The position numbers and the translations under genes are program-made. Of a stretch of 41,798 nucleotides of DNA, positions 24,385 through 34,022 are shown piece by piece. The stretch is from assembly GCA_958448635.1 (NCBI GenBank), contig CAUDEQ010000012.1:1-41798 (forward strand), in the 5' to 3' direction. How positions within the stretch are numbered: position 1 is the stretch's first letter; each line of letters starts with the position of its first letter. Under the pieces are notes generated by a model. The model was not told where the DNA came from. It was given only the letters and a program-made list of their open reading frames with translations, and did not search any database. The stretch comes from an uncultured Bacillota bacterium (lineage in GTDB: Bacteria; Bacillota; Clostridia; Peptostreptococcales; Anaerovoracaceae).

Positions 24385-25416
24385 ATGAAATCTTCAATTA
24401 TTGCAGATAAAGAAAAAATAGACATTATTGAGAAAGATAAACCGGTAAGTGATGGGCATAAAGTAGTTATTAAGGTGGCTTATGCCGGTGTATGTGGCTC
24501 GGATTTACATTATTGGCATTACGGTGATACCTGGTCAAAAGGCTGGATTATGGGACATGAATTCACAGGATACGTTGAAGATCCGGGCGATAGAACAGAT
24601 CTGAAAAAAGGAGATAGGGTTCTCTGTATGCCAAGCAAAGCATGCCTCGAATGTGAGTTTTGCAAGGAAGGTAGGACGAATTGTTGTGAAGCACCGCTTA
24701 CTAATGCAATTGGTATTGGCACTCCGGGAGGATTCGCTGAGTATGTAATGGTAAGATCGCATTTACCACAGAAGCTGGAAGACAATGTGCCTCTGATTGA
24801 TGCGACTTTAGTTGAACCTTGTGCTGTTGGGCTTGCGGGAGCAAGTAAGGCAGAAGTTAAGGAAAAAGATTCCATACTTATAGTCGGAGGAGGAATCATA
24901 GGCCTGATGAATGCTATGTGGGCGAAAAAAATGGGCGCGAAAAATGTTGTCTTAGTGGAATCTGGGGATAACAGAATTGCCTTTGCAAAACAATGCGATT
25001 TCATCGATACCGTAATTGACGCAAAGAATGAAGACTGTTTAGAACAGCTGCTTAAGGTTAATGGCGGAGAGATGTATGATATCGTGTTTGAATGTGTTGG
25101 GATAAAGGCAACGCTCAACGGATACATAGATGTTATAAAATCAGGAGGGAAATTAATGCTGTTGGGTGTTCCAAACGAAGAAATTCCATTCAGATTCAAC
25201 CCGATTGTTGTTAGAAATATTTCTGTGATACCTTCACATGCATGGACATTTGAAGAATTTAAAGAAACCTTGAAAGAGCTTACAGAAGGGAAATTAAATC
25301 TTAAGCAGTTTGTATCAGATATAAAGGATTTCGAGGAGATTCAGTCTGTGTTTGAAAACTTGGCTTCAGGTGATACGAAAGACATTAAAGTTTTACTGAA
25401 GGTATTTGGGGAATAA
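24385..25416 (+). CDS. Zinc-dependent medium-chain dehydrogenase (butanediol/sorbitol dehydrogenase-like)
   Basis: 343 residues. Catalytic zinc site C-G-S-D-L-H (Cys37) and G-H-E-F (His); structural zinc site C-L-E-C-E-F-C-K-E-G-R-T-N-C; nucleotide motif G-G-G-I-I-G, with Glu after beta-2 (V-V-L-V-E-S) favouring NAD(H). It is a different MDR branch from the 12903 enzyme, which lacks the structural zinc lobe. The branch includes (R,R)-butanediol, sorbitol and threonine dehydrogenases. In this island, 2,3-butanediol to acetoin is attractive but unproven. It follows the SDR by 27 nt behind AAAGGAG. Confidence 0.85.
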   Translation: MKSSIIADKEKIDIIEKDKPVSDGHKVVIKVAYAGVCGSDLHYWHYGDTWSKGWIMGHEFTGYVEDPGDRTDLKKGDRVLCMPSKACLECEFCKEGRTNCCEAPLTNAIGIGTPGGFAEYVMVRSHLPQKLEDNVPLIDATLVEPCAVGLAGASKAEVKEKDSILIVGGGIIGLMNAMWAKKMGAKNVVLVESGDNRIAFAKQCDFIDTVIDAKNEDCLEQLLKVNGGEMYDIVFECVGIKATLNGYIDVIKSGGKLMLLGVPNEEIPFRFNPIVVRNISVIPSHAWTFEEFKETLKELTEGKLNLKQFVSDIKDFEEIQSVFENLASGDTKDIKVLLKVFGE

Positions 25417-25441
25417 AAATACTTTGCCTTCTTAATACAGT

Positions 25442-25476
25442 TGCTCAGGCATATCAACAGGTGATGTGCCTGAGCA
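25442..25476 (+). terminator. Hairpin between dehydrogenase and symporter genes
   Basis: TGCTCAGGCA, 15-nt loop, TGCCTGAGCA: a perfect 10-bp stem without a following T run. It could attenuate or stabilise the mRNA between the two gene groups. Confidence 0.5.
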
Positions 25477-25524
25477 GCATAAAAGTAATAGGACGATGAT
25501 GACGCAGAAGAGGTAATATATAAA

Positions 25525-26979
25525 ATGAATTTGACAGCAATACTGGTAATTTCATACATGGCAGTGACTATAGGAATTAGCTTGTATTTTAGAAAAAGAA
25601 ATAATGATACAAAGAGCTTTATGACAGCCAAAGGAGAATTAGGAATAATCTTAGTGATTCCCCTTTTGTTTTCAGAGCTTATAGCTGGAGCGGGCACTAT
25701 AGGGAATGCGCAAAAGGCATTTAACATGGGGCTTTCTTCTGTTTGGGCTGATTGGGGGTTGGCTTTAGGAGTATTCTTATTTGTCATACTTACTTTAAAA
25801 TTCTACAAGGCTATGAACGAAACAAAGGGTGTAATCTCAGTGCCGGAAGCTTATAAATATATGTTTGATGAGAAATGTAGAATCGTCATGCTCTTTGTTA
25901 TTTTTATAACGTATCTTATTCTTTTTTCAAATCAGCCCGTTGCAGTAGGTGCGATTATAGGGCCTCTATTTGGGGTTAATGAAACTCTTGTTGCATGGAT
26001 AGCTGCTGCGATTTTTATGCTCGTAACTTTATCTGGCGGCATGAGGGGAATCGCATTTATGAACTTTATGCATGCAGCCATTATGCTGGTCGGCATGGGA
26101 ATTGTTGCATATAAGGCTGTCACATATGCCGGAGGATTGGATAATCTCCATGCAGAATTACCTGAAAGCTATTTTAGTTTAACACAGCCAGATTTATTTA
26201 CTACGGTAGCAAATGGACTTGGGACAGCGATTTCAATGCTGGCAGCGGCAACTGCAGTAACGGTTAGCTTTACTTCAAAAGATCTTAGAACAGCGAGAAT
26301 AGGTATGCCTATTGCAGCTTTGATCGTGGCCCCATTTGCGATTTGTCCGTCGCTGATCGGTATGTGTGCCAAGGTAGTTATGCCGGAGATAGATTCCAGT
26401 GGAGCACTTTTTAGTATGGCCCATGAATTGGGAGCTGTATATAGTGGAGTCGCAAGTATGGCTATTTTAGCAGCAGTATGGTCTACTGCACCTGTATTGA
26501 TGATGATTGCAGCAACAACACTTACTAGAGATTTATATAAAGTTATAAAACCTAAATCTACAGATCGGCAGCAGCTTTTGTTTTCAAGAGTAAGCATTGT
26601 TGGTATAGGTGTCGTAGGAACATTTTTGGGTCTTACGGCAGACTCTATACTTGATCAGATGTATGGCGCTTTTCAAATAAGGTCTATTGTTGCAATAACC
26701 TTATTGGTAGCTATTTTCTGGAAACGTGTTACTACAACGGCTGCTTTCTGGTCAATGCTTGTTGGAGGAACAACTGCAGCAATCTGGTTCTTTGCAGGGA
26801 ATCCATTAAATATTTCATGCTTTTGGCCGGGTGCAGTGCTCTGCCTAGCAATACTCATTATAATAACGTTTATTACCAACAGAAATAATGAAATATCGCC
26901 TGGTTACATATTATATAAAAAGGCTTTAACTGAGTTAAAAGTAAATGATAAAAAGAAGCATCAGGTTGAGAATCAATAG
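25525..26979 (+). CDS. Sodium:solute symporter (SSS family)
   Basis: A 484-residue protein with about 13 membrane segments beginning at residue 3. The family's early R-K-R-N-N-D-T-K-S-F-M-T-A and G-A-G-T-I-G (about 55) stretches and a later N-Q-P-V-A-V-G region are present. It imports a solute with Na+. It is followed at 14 nt by the MBL-fold gene. The substrate cannot be read; the neighbourhood suggests the island's carbon source or its acid product. Confidence 0.85.
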   Translation: MNLTAILVISYMAVTIGISLYFRKRNNDTKSFMTAKGELGIILVIPLLFSELIAGAGTIGNAQKAFNMGLSSVWADWGLALGVFLFVILTLKFYKAMNETKGVISVPEAYKYMFDEKCRIVMLFVIFITYLILFSNQPVAVGAIIGPLFGVNETLVAWIAAAIFMLVTLSGGMRGIAFMNFMHAAIMLVGMGIVAYKAVTYAGGLDNLHAELPESYFSLTQPDLFTTVANGLGTAISMLAAATAVTVSFTSKDLRTARIGMPIAALIVAPFAICPSLIGMCAKVVMPEIDSSGALFSMAHELGAVYSGVASMAILAAVWSTAPVLMMIAATTLTRDLYKVIKPKSTDRQQLLFSRVSIVGIGVVGTFLGLTADSILDQMYGAFQIRSIVAITLLVAIFWKRVTTTAAFWSMLVGGTTAAIWFFAGNPLNISCFWPGAVLCLAILIIITFITNRNNEISPGYILYKKALTELKVNDKKKHQVENQ

Positions 26980-26993
26980 GAGCTTTGATTACT

Positions 26994-27749
26994 ATGAAAA
27001 TTATCTATCAATCAAATGCAGGTGTTATTTTAGAAACAGATGAGATCAAGATGGCTATTGATTTATTCTGTGATGCCGGTGATTTACCATACACATCGGT
27101 ATCAACTCATATCGTGAAAGCGGTAATTAATCGTGAAAAGCCGTATGAAAAAATAGATTATATGTTACATACCCACAAGCATATGGATCATTTTAATGCG
27201 GAAATGGTGGATAAATATTTAGAGGAAAAAGGGAAAGCCATATTAATAGCACCATATGGTACTTTAAATCAATTGACATGTAGTTTTTTCGAAAGAGAGG
27301 AAAACATTGTCGTTGGGATAAGTGTAGGCGAAAAAGAGAAAATTAAAATAGAGAATAATGGCGTTTCTATTACCGCATACGACTTTAAGCATGAAGGGAA
27401 TGAAAGTGCTGACGAAGAAAACATCGGGTATTTAATTGAATTAGATGGAAAAAGAATTTTGCATGTGGGAGATGCGTGTATTTCAGACGAAAATTTTAAG
27501 CATACAGGATTAATAGACAGTAAGATTGATTTGTTGATTGCGCCATTCCCATATATTACTAGAAAAGATGGCCTTGCCATCATTACAAAATATATAAGGC
27601 CTAAAAAAATAGCAGTAGTTCATTTACCTGCTGAGGAGAAAGATTTTTGCGGTTGGAATAGAAATGCATATAAAAGCGCGCAAAACATTCAAAATCAATT
27701 TGAAGATGTAGTGCTTTTTACGAAAATAGGGCAGGAGCTTAGTATTTGA
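26994..27749 (+). CDS. Metallo-beta-lactamase-fold hydrolase
   Basis: 251 residues from ATG 26994, with AGGAG 11 nt before; the frame could extend to TTG 26985 but that abuts the ribosome site. The metal signature T-H-K-H-M-D-H (about 57-63) is present, followed by further ligands in F-K-H-E-G, L-H-V-G-D-A and V-V-H-L-P-A. This resembles the UlaG-like branch of the fold, but I cannot name a substrate. It is embedded between the symporter and the molybdenum oxidoreductase in one run of genes. Confidence 0.8.
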   Translation: MKIIYQSNAGVILETDEIKMAIDLFCDAGDLPYTSVSTHIVKAVINREKPYEKIDYMLHTHKHMDHFNAEMVDKYLEEKGKAILIAPYGTLNQLTCSFFEREENIVVGISVGEKEKIKIENNGVSITAYDFKHEGNESADEENIGYLIELDGKRILHVGDACISDENFKHTGLIDSKIDLLIAPFPYITRKDGLAIITKYIRPKKIAVVHLPAEEKDFCGWNRNAYKSAQNIQNQFEDVVLFTKIGQELSI

Positions 27750-27794
27750 TTATAATGGGTTTTTAAAAAAGTAAGTATTTAAGGAGGTACGTTA

Positions 27795-30620
27795 ATGGCA
27801 ATAAAGAAAATGAATCTGAATATAAATGGTGCTATTCGTATGGTAATTTGTGATCCTGAAAAGGATACTCTGGCATCATTAGTTAGGAGACTTGGGCTGA
27901 CAGGGACTAAAGTTGGATGCAATGCAGGACAATGTGGAGCGTGCTCCGTTTTAGTAGATGGAAAGGTCGTAAGATCTTGTGTAAGAAAGATGAAAACTAT
28001 AACAGAGGACATGGAAATCATCACTATAGAAGGAATAGGTTCTCCAACCAATCCTCATCCACTGCAATTGGCATGGACAAAATATGGTGGTGTGCAATGT
28101 GGTTTTTGCAGCCCTGGATTTATAGTTTCATCTTATGGCCTGTTGAAAAAAAATATTAACCCTACAAGAGAAGAAGTCAGAGATTGGTTTCAGAAAAATA
28201 GAAATGCATGTAGGTGCACAGGCTACAAGCCTTTGGTAGATTGTGTTATGGAAGCGGCAAAGGTTATGAGAGGCGAGGAGCCTATAGAACACCTGAGCTA
28301 TAAAATGTCTGAAGATGGTAGCGTATACGGAACTTCGATAATAAGGCCTGCCGCAATTGCAAAAGCGACTGGAACCTGCGATTACGGTGATGATATCGGA
28401 ATGAAGATGAAGGATGTATTGCATTTGGCGGTAGTATTACCAGGCGTATCTAACGGTAAGATTTTGTCAATAGATACATCAGAAGCTGAAAAAATGCCGG
28501 GAGTAGAGAAAATAATAACAGCAGAAGATGTCAAAGGAATAAATAGGATCACTTGGCCTTTAGGAAATCCAAGGGCCAAAACAGATGGCTTTGACCATGA
28601 AATAATATCATCGAAACAGGTACATAGATATGGAGATGTTGTGGCTATAGTTGCGGCCCGTACAAGAGATGAAGCTCGTGAGGCTGCCGCCAAAGTAAAG
28701 GTTGAAATTGAACAGCTGCCAGAATATCTGAATATTTTAGATTCATGTGCAGATGACGCCATACAGCTTCATCCTGAGCACCCTAATATTTATTTAGAGC
28801 AGCCAGTATTTAAAGGAGAGGATACAAGAGATGTTGTAGAATCTTCGGATTATTGTGTTGAAGGAAGCTTTTATTCACAGAGACAGCCGCATTTGGTTTT
28901 GGAGCCAGACACTAATCAGGCATATGTAGATGATGAGGGATATTTAGTTATACATTGTAAGAGCTTAGGCCTTGGAACACCAATAGGAACCCTTGCAGCT
29001 GGAATAGGCTTCCCTAAGGAAAAAATACGTATTATAGAGAATCCAACTGGTGCAAGCTTTGGTTATTCGATTTCGCCATTAACGCAGGGGCTTGTTGCTG
29101 TAGCTACGTTAGCCACAGGGAAGCCTGTAACAATTACTCTCAGTTATGAAGAGCATCAGCATATAACAGGAAAGAGAGCCCCTTCTTATACAAATGCAAA
29201 GCTGGCATGTAATAAGGATGGCAAGCTTACTGCAATAGAATATGAAATTGCATATGATAAGGGAGCATATTCTGAAGTTGCGGGAATACTTATTCAAAAG
29301 GGCGTGCGATTTATGGGAGCTCCGTACGTAATACCGAACGCTATGGGATTATCGAAGGCAGTTATGTCAAACCATGCGTATTCTACTGCATATAAAGGCT
29401 TTGGCTCCCCACAGATATATACAGCATCTGAGCAGCTTATGGACATGCTTGCTGAAAAGGCCGGCATAGACCCGTTGGAATTCCGATATATGAATGTATA
29501 TAGGGAAGGAGACGTAAGTATAAATGGAAACAAATTCTCTGTTTATCCTATGACTGATATTTTAGATAAGCTCAGACCTTATTATAAAGAAGCGTGCGAA
29601 AGAGCTAAAGCTAATAGCACAGATGAGGTTCGCCGTGGTGTAGGGGTCGCTTGCGGTATGTATAATGTTACTTCAGGTCCAAACGATCATGCCGAGGTCG
29701 CTCTTGAAATAAATTCTGACGAAACATTTACTTCATATAATACCTGGGAAGATCAGGGACAGGGTGCAGATGCAGGTACTATGATACATACGTATGAAGC
29801 ATTAAGACCTCTTGGAGTAAAGCTTGAACAGATTAAGCTTTGTATGAATGATACAGGCCTGTCACCTATAACGGGGCCAGCAGCAGGAAGCAGATGTCAT
29901 TATATGGCAGGAAATGCAATAAAAGATGCTGCAGAAAAGTTGATGAATGCAATGAGAAAGGATGACGGCACATATAGAACATATGATGAAATGATCGCTG
30001 AAAATATTCCTACAAAATATATAGGTGTATTTGATACAACTAGCTTCACGAAAAATCTTGATCCTAATACAGGCCAAGGGGATCCAACAGCAGAATACAC
30101 ATATGGAGCATTCCTCAGTGAAGTAGAAGTAGACATGAAGACAGGAAAGACCAATGTATTGTCGATTCGATGTGTTGCTGATGTAGGAACTATAGGACAT
30201 CCGATTAACGTTGAAGGACAAGCCTTTGGAGGAATGCAGCATGGAATAGGAATGGCGCTTTCAGAGGATTACCAGGATGTACAAAAACATCGTAACATGA
30301 TCGGTGCAGGATTCCCATTCATAAAGATGATCCCAGATGACATGCATGTAGAATTTGTAGAAACGCCAAGACCTACGGGACCATATGGCTCCAGTGGTTG
30401 TGCTGAATTATTCCAGACATCACCACATGTTGCAGTAATAAATGCAATAAACAATGCCTGTGGAGTTAGAATACATGAGTTGCCTGCGACTCCTGAGAAA
30501 GTGCTGCAGGGCATAGCTGCAAAGAAAGAAGGAAAGGATCTAGCTCCAAAACGATATTATCTGGGAGCAGATTACTATGAGAAGATGGAGCAAATTAAAG
30601 CAGAGCCGGTTTCAGAATAA
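27795..30620 (+). CDS. mop: Molybdenum aldehyde oxidoreductase, Desulfovibrio gigas Mop type
   Basis: A 941-residue xanthine-oxidase-family enzyme. The plant-type [2Fe-2S] domain has C-N-A-G-Q-C-G-A-C (about 41-49) and a further Cys near 61. The second [2Fe-2S] domain has C-G-F-C (about 101) and C-R-C-T-G-Y (about 138). Two molybdopterin-binding domains follow, without an FAD domain between, and the catalytic Glu lies in G-S-S-G-C-A-E near the C-terminus. Layout and motifs track D. gigas Mop, which oxidises acetaldehyde and other aldehydes to acids. Acetaldehyde is the by-product of acetoin cleavage, giving a natural role here. Starts behind AAGGAGG. Confidence 0.92.
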   Translation: MAIKKMNLNINGAIRMVICDPEKDTLASLVRRLGLTGTKVGCNAGQCGACSVLVDGKVVRSCVRKMKTITEDMEIITIEGIGSPTNPHPLQLAWTKYGGVQCGFCSPGFIVSSYGLLKKNINPTREEVRDWFQKNRNACRCTGYKPLVDCVMEAAKVMRGEEPIEHLSYKMSEDGSVYGTSIIRPAAIAKATGTCDYGDDIGMKMKDVLHLAVVLPGVSNGKILSIDTSEAEKMPGVEKIITAEDVKGINRITWPLGNPRAKTDGFDHEIISSKQVHRYGDVVAIVAARTRDEAREAAAKVKVEIEQLPEYLNILDSCADDAIQLHPEHPNIYLEQPVFKGEDTRDVVESSDYCVEGSFYSQRQPHLVLEPDTNQAYVDDEGYLVIHCKSLGLGTPIGTLAAGIGFPKEKIRIIENPTGASFGYSISPLTQGLVAVATLATGKPVTITLSYEEHQHITGKRAPSYTNAKLACNKDGKLTAIEYEIAYDKGAYSEVAGILIQKGVRFMGAPYVIPNAMGLSKAVMSNHAYSTAYKGFGSPQIYTASEQLMDMLAEKAGIDPLEFRYMNVYREGDVSINGNKFSVYPMTDILDKLRPYYKEACERAKANSTDEVRRGVGVACGMYNVTSGPNDHAEVALEINSDETFTSYNTWEDQGQGADAGTMIHTYEALRPLGVKLEQIKLCMNDTGLSPITGPAAGSRCHYMAGNAIKDAAEKLMNAMRKDDGTYRTYDEMIAENIPTKYIGVFDTTSFTKNLDPNTGQGDPTAEYTYGAFLSEVEVDMKTGKTNVLSIRCVADVGTIGHPINVEGQAFGGMQHGIGMALSEDYQDVQKHRNMIGAGFPFIKMIPDDMHVEFVETPRPTGPYGSSGCAELFQTSPHVAVINAINNACGVRIHELPATPEKVLQGIAAKKEGKDLAPKRYYLGADYYEKMEQIKAEPVSE

Positions 30621-30672
30621 TTAAATAATAAAAATAATATAAAAGTTGTATGCGAAGTGAGGGAGTAAGACA

Positions 30673-32958
30673 ATGAGCCTAGATATTGTAAAATTACAGA
30701 AAATGGCTGAAAAATGTTCTAGGAATGAGCCTGCATATTGTGAAAACGCTTGTCCATTTTCTTTTGACGTAAAAACCTTCTTAAAAAAAATGCAGGATAA
30801 TAAAATTAATTCTGCTTATAACCTCTATAAAAACACTGTCTTATTCCCTCAAATCATAAGCTCAATATGTAATGCTCCATGTATGAAGCAGTGTGTTAGA
30901 GCCTCCTTTGGTGGAAGTATAAATATAAAGAAAATAGAGCAGGCCTGCTGCACAAACGCAAAAAAACAGAACAACCACGACTATTATATCCCTGAAAAAA
31001 ACAAAACAATAGTGATTGTAGGCGGAGGATTAAGTGGCATGGGATGTGCCATGAAGCTTTCAAAACGAGGATATACTGTAAAATTATTTGAAAAAGAAAG
31101 ACGTCTGGGAGGTCGGCTCTGGGAGCAGCTCACAGAGAATTTTAATGAAAGCATTTTAAATGAAGAGTTGCAGCTTTTATTGGAGCAGGAGCATCTTGAA
31201 GTGTTTACTGGTCACCAGATCGATTCTATAGACGGAATAGAGTTTGATGCTGCATTTATTGCGACAGGTACATCAGGCAATAAATTCGGTTTGCAGCATG
31301 CCTTTGATAAAAACAGCTTGGCTTCTGAAATTCATGGGGTTTTCTTTGATGCTACACAGAATAACGAGGGCAACCCTGCAAATGCACTTAGAAGGGGAAT
31401 ACTTGCAGCAAATGAAATTGAGAGCTTTCTAAAAGTAGGACGCATGGAGGAGCATATTGAAATTTATGAAAAGAAACCTTCAGAATTAAAAATGCCTTTT
31501 AGAGATATTGACGAATGCAAGTCAACTATTAAGCATGATAAAACAGTGATTTCGATTGAAGAAGCCGTTGATGAATCACAAAGATGCTTGCTTTGTGGAT
31601 GCAGTGCTTGTGTTGAGAGCTGTGAAATGCTTAGTAAGTATAAGAAATTCCCTGAAAAGGTTATTGAAGATATAAATGCAACATTGAATGTCATGGAAGG
31701 GTATACTGTTAGAATTGCATCAAGGCAAATAAATTCATGCAATCTATGTGGTAGCTGTACGCCTAAATGTCCAAGTGATTTTGACTTTGAGAATTTGTTC
31801 TTAGAAAGTAGAAGACAAATGCATAAGGCAGGCGATATTCCTCCTGCGTATCATGATTTTTGGATAAGGGATATGGAGCATGCATTGTCTAACTATTCGT
31901 TTTCTGTTTTACAAGAAAATGAGAGCTGTGATTATTTGTTTTTTCCTGGATGCCAGTTAGGTGCTTCAGACCCTGACTATGTAATAAAATCGTATGATTT
32001 ATTAAGTAAATGCCTAGAAAATGTCGGGGTCGTGCTTTCATGTTGCGGTGCACCAGCATACTGGGCTGGAGAACAGGAGAAATTTGAAATAATCATTGAT
32101 GAGCTGAAAAAATTATGGATTAGTAAGGGTAAGCCTGAAATAATTTTAGCATGTCCACATTGTGGAAAGCTGCTCAAGAGGTATTTGAGTGAATGCAGTT
32201 TCAAATTCATTTATGAGATAGCTGCAGAGTATGAATGTAAAAATAGCTTTAAGCGTGAAAGCGCTTTTGCAGTATTTGACCCATGTTCATCTAGAGAGTT
32301 TGAAAAGCTTCAAAAGAGCATCAGGCATATATTACAATTAAATAACTTTACTATAGAAGAGTTAAGAGAATCAGGCAAGCATGCCCAGTGTTGTGGCTAT
32401 GGAGGGCATATTCATGCTGTTGACAATGATTTACTAGAAAATATAGTTCAAAATAGGATTAAGGGTAGTGCGAAAGATTTTATAACATATTGTACTAATT
32501 GCAGGGATATTTTTGCATCGAGGGGTAAGCGGGTTTGCCATATATTAGATATCCTATTATTTACAGAGGAAGAAAGCTTGGAGTCAAGATTACTAAGGAA
32601 AGTTCCAGACCTTTCCAAAAGAAGAAGGAACAGAGAGGAGGCTAAATATAATATGCAGCTCCGTTTCGGAATAGACAATAAGCTGGAAAAAAAAGAGAGA
32701 ATAAAGCTATATATTGATGATGCTTTAATGAGTAAAATGAACAAGTCATTGATTCTTGAAGAAGATGCTCAGGATGTCATTGAAGCGTGTGAAAAGAGCA
32801 ATTGTAAACTTTTTAATAAAAATACAGGAAGCTATATTGCTCATTTGCAAAGTCGCTTTATGACATATTGGGTGGAGTATAAAGAGCAAGATGATGGATT
32901 TAGGCTTATTAACATTTATTGTCATAGAATGGAAATACAGGAGGAATATAATGTCTAG
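30673..32958 (+). CDS. Pyridine-nucleotide/FAD oxidoreductase with two [4Fe-4S] sites and CCG domains
   Basis: 761 residues. A Cys-rich N-terminus (about 15-95) resembles the glutamate-synthase small subunit cap; a Rossmann FAD site (I-V-I-V-G-G-G-L-S-G-M-G, about 112-123) follows. Then come C-L-L-C-G-C-S-A-C (about 305) and C-N-L-C-G-S-C-T-P-K-C-P (about 356). The C-terminal half has two heterodisulfide-reductase-like CCG modules (F-F-P-G-C / S-C-C-G and D-P-C-S / Q-C-C-G-Y-G-G). Proteins of this design accompany Mop-type aldehyde oxidoreductases in anaerobes, so it probably takes their electrons. Starts 52 nt after mop and overlaps the next gene by 8 nt. Confidence 0.85.
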   Translation: MSLDIVKLQKMAEKCSRNEPAYCENACPFSFDVKTFLKKMQDNKINSAYNLYKNTVLFPQIISSICNAPCMKQCVRASFGGSINIKKIEQACCTNAKKQNNHDYYIPEKNKTIVIVGGGLSGMGCAMKLSKRGYTVKLFEKERRLGGRLWEQLTENFNESILNEELQLLLEQEHLEVFTGHQIDSIDGIEFDAAFIATGTSGNKFGLQHAFDKNSLASEIHGVFFDATQNNEGNPANALRRGILAANEIESFLKVGRMEEHIEIYEKKPSELKMPFRDIDECKSTIKHDKTVISIEEAVDESQRCLLCGCSACVESCEMLSKYKKFPEKVIEDINATLNVMEGYTVRIASRQINSCNLCGSCTPKCPSDFDFENLFLESRRQMHKAGDIPPAYHDFWIRDMEHALSNYSFSVLQENESCDYLFFPGCQLGASDPDYVIKSYDLLSKCLENVGVVLSCCGAPAYWAGEQEKFEIIIDELKKLWISKGKPEIILACPHCGKLLKRYLSECSFKFIYEIAAEYECKNSFKRESAFAVFDPCSSREFEKLQKSIRHILQLNNFTIEELRESGKHAQCCGYGGHIHAVDNDLLENIVQNRIKGSAKDFITYCTNCRDIFASRGKRVCHILDILLFTEEESLESRLLRKVPDLSKRRRNREEAKYNMQLRFGIDNKLEKKERIKLYIDDALMSKMNKSLILEEDAQDVIEACEKSNCKLFNKNTGSYIAHLQSRFMTYWVEYKEQDDGFRLINIYCHRMEIQEEYNV

Positions 32959-33151
32959 TGCTAATTCTGAAGACATTATTTGCATGAAATGCAATGTCGA
33001 GCTTGTTGAAGCCAAAGTAAACTTTTCTTATCTGAAACATAACTTTGACACTACATTGCTAAGATGTCCAGTTTGTGGACAGGTATATATTCCCGAAACG
33101 CTTGTAAAAGGAAAGATGAATGAAGTCGAAAAGGCGTTGGAGGAAAAATAG
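32951..33151 (+). CDS. Small CxxC redox protein of the Mop cluster (DVU_1557-like)
   Basis: 66 residues from ATG 32951, chosen because AGGAGG lies just before it; the frame runs further upstream but without a ribosome site. It contains C-M-K-C (about 11-14) and C-P-V-C-G (about 40-44), a zinc-ribbon or rubredoxin-like pair, and a helical tail ending A-L-E-E-K. I recall small proteins of this form next to Mop-type enzymes in Desulfovibrio (DVU_1557 family). The 8-nt overlap with the previous gene indicates coupling. Confidence 0.75.
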   Translation: MSSANSEDIICMKCNVELVEAKVNFSYLKHNFDTTLLRCPVCGQVYIPETLVKGKMNEVEKALEEK

Positions 33152-33198
33152 GTAGTAGACTGTATCTCAAATGGTTATTTGAATAGAGGTAAAATTAA

Positions 33199-33450
33199 AT
33201 GTTAGGATTAAAAATTAATCATGACAAGTGTATTTGTTGCAAAAAATGTATGAATACATGTCCCGCAAATTTATTTAAAGTAATAAATGGTGCAATGTGC
33301 ATTAGCGAGACGCCTATCTGTATTGAGTGCTTACATTGTGCAGCAGTATGTCCAACTGAAGCTATTGAACTTGTGAAAAGTAATGATAATGCTGAAGTGG
33401 TGGTGCATGTCGATGACTTCAAATGGAAAGATAGCACAAAAAAACCATAG
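33199..33450 (+). CDS. Two-[4Fe-4S] ferredoxin, N-terminal half of a ferredoxin-nitroreductase
   Basis: 83 residues with C-I-C-C-K-K-C-M-N-T-C-P and C-I-E-C-L-H-C-A-A-V-C-P, the two [4Fe-4S] cluster sites. In this frame it ends K-K-P-stop immediately after an A7 run. In the -1 frame the sequence reads on without interruption into the nitroreductase at 33498. Ferredoxin-nitroreductase fusions of about 270 residues are a known family, so this is probably the first half of one protein, broken by a frame change. Confidence 0.8.
   Translation: MLGLKINHDKCICCKKCMNTCPANLFKVINGAMCISETPICIECLHCAAVCPTEAIELVKSNDNAEVVVHVDDFKWKDSTKKP
33438..33444 (+). other. A7 run at the ferredoxin-nitroreductase frame change
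   Basis: ACAAAAAAACCATAG: one additional A here would remove the TAG and give ...KKTIEEYIVSRRSYRDF. The run A-AAA-AAA-C is also a -1 slippery sequence. A sequencing or assembly indel, a real mutation or programmed frameshifting are all possible. Confidence 0.7.
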
Positions 33451-33497
33451 AGGAGTACATAGTTAGCAGAAGGTCATATAGGGATTTCAATGGCGAT

Positions 33498-33998
33498 ATG
33501 GTATCTAGAGAGGAAATCATGCATGCCTTAAAGGTTTCGAAGTGGGCCCCAAGCGCTAAAAACGAGCATCCTATAGGTTATATTGTTATCGAAGGGAAAT
33601 CCAAGATGGATTTAATAATGGGGCATATAATAGATTATGTAAAAAATAATAATGTGTCTCCAGAAATTGTCAGATTATATGAGCAAGGTAAAAATATAGT
33701 TATGGGAAAAGCAAGTTCAGCGATAATAGCGTATGCAGATCAAAGGGCAACAAATCCTAATACAGATGCAGCGTTAGCCCTTTATAGCACTGAATTAGTG
33801 TTGCAGTCGAATGGAATAGGAACTTGTTGGTCTGGATACCTTGGCGATATGTGCAACAGGGTAGACGCTATACGTGAAATAATAAATTTGCCTAAAGACA
33901 ATAAGGTTTACGGTGTAATTTTAATTGGATACGTTGAGAATGAGCGTTTTTTAAATATACCAAATAGGATAATTAATACAAATATCAAATGGATATGA
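33498..33998 (+). CDS. Nitroreductase-family FMN domain, C-terminal half of a ferredoxin-nitroreductase
   Basis: 166 residues from ATG 33498, but the homologous frame is open back to 33447, where it encodes I-E-E-Y-I-V-S-R-R-S-Y-R-D-F, the FMN phosphate-binding start of the nitroreductase fold. There is no ribosome site before 33498 and no start codon suitably placed after AGAGGAG at 33449. Later motifs (W-A-P-S-A-K-N-E-H-P, C-W-S-G-Y-L-G-D) are normal. On its own from 33498 it would lack part of the FMN site, so it is probably expressed, if at all, only as a fusion with the ferredoxin. Confidence 0.75.
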   Translation: MVSREEIMHALKVSKWAPSAKNEHPIGYIVIEGKSKMDLIMGHIIDYVKNNNVSPEIVRLYEQGKNIVMGKASSAIIAYADQRATNPNTDAALALYSTELVLQSNGIGTCWSGYLGDMCNRVDAIREIINLPKDNKVYGVILIGYVENERFLNIPNRIINTNIKWI

Positions 33999-34022
33999 TG
34001 AAGGAAAGGCAAGAGGTGTGTG

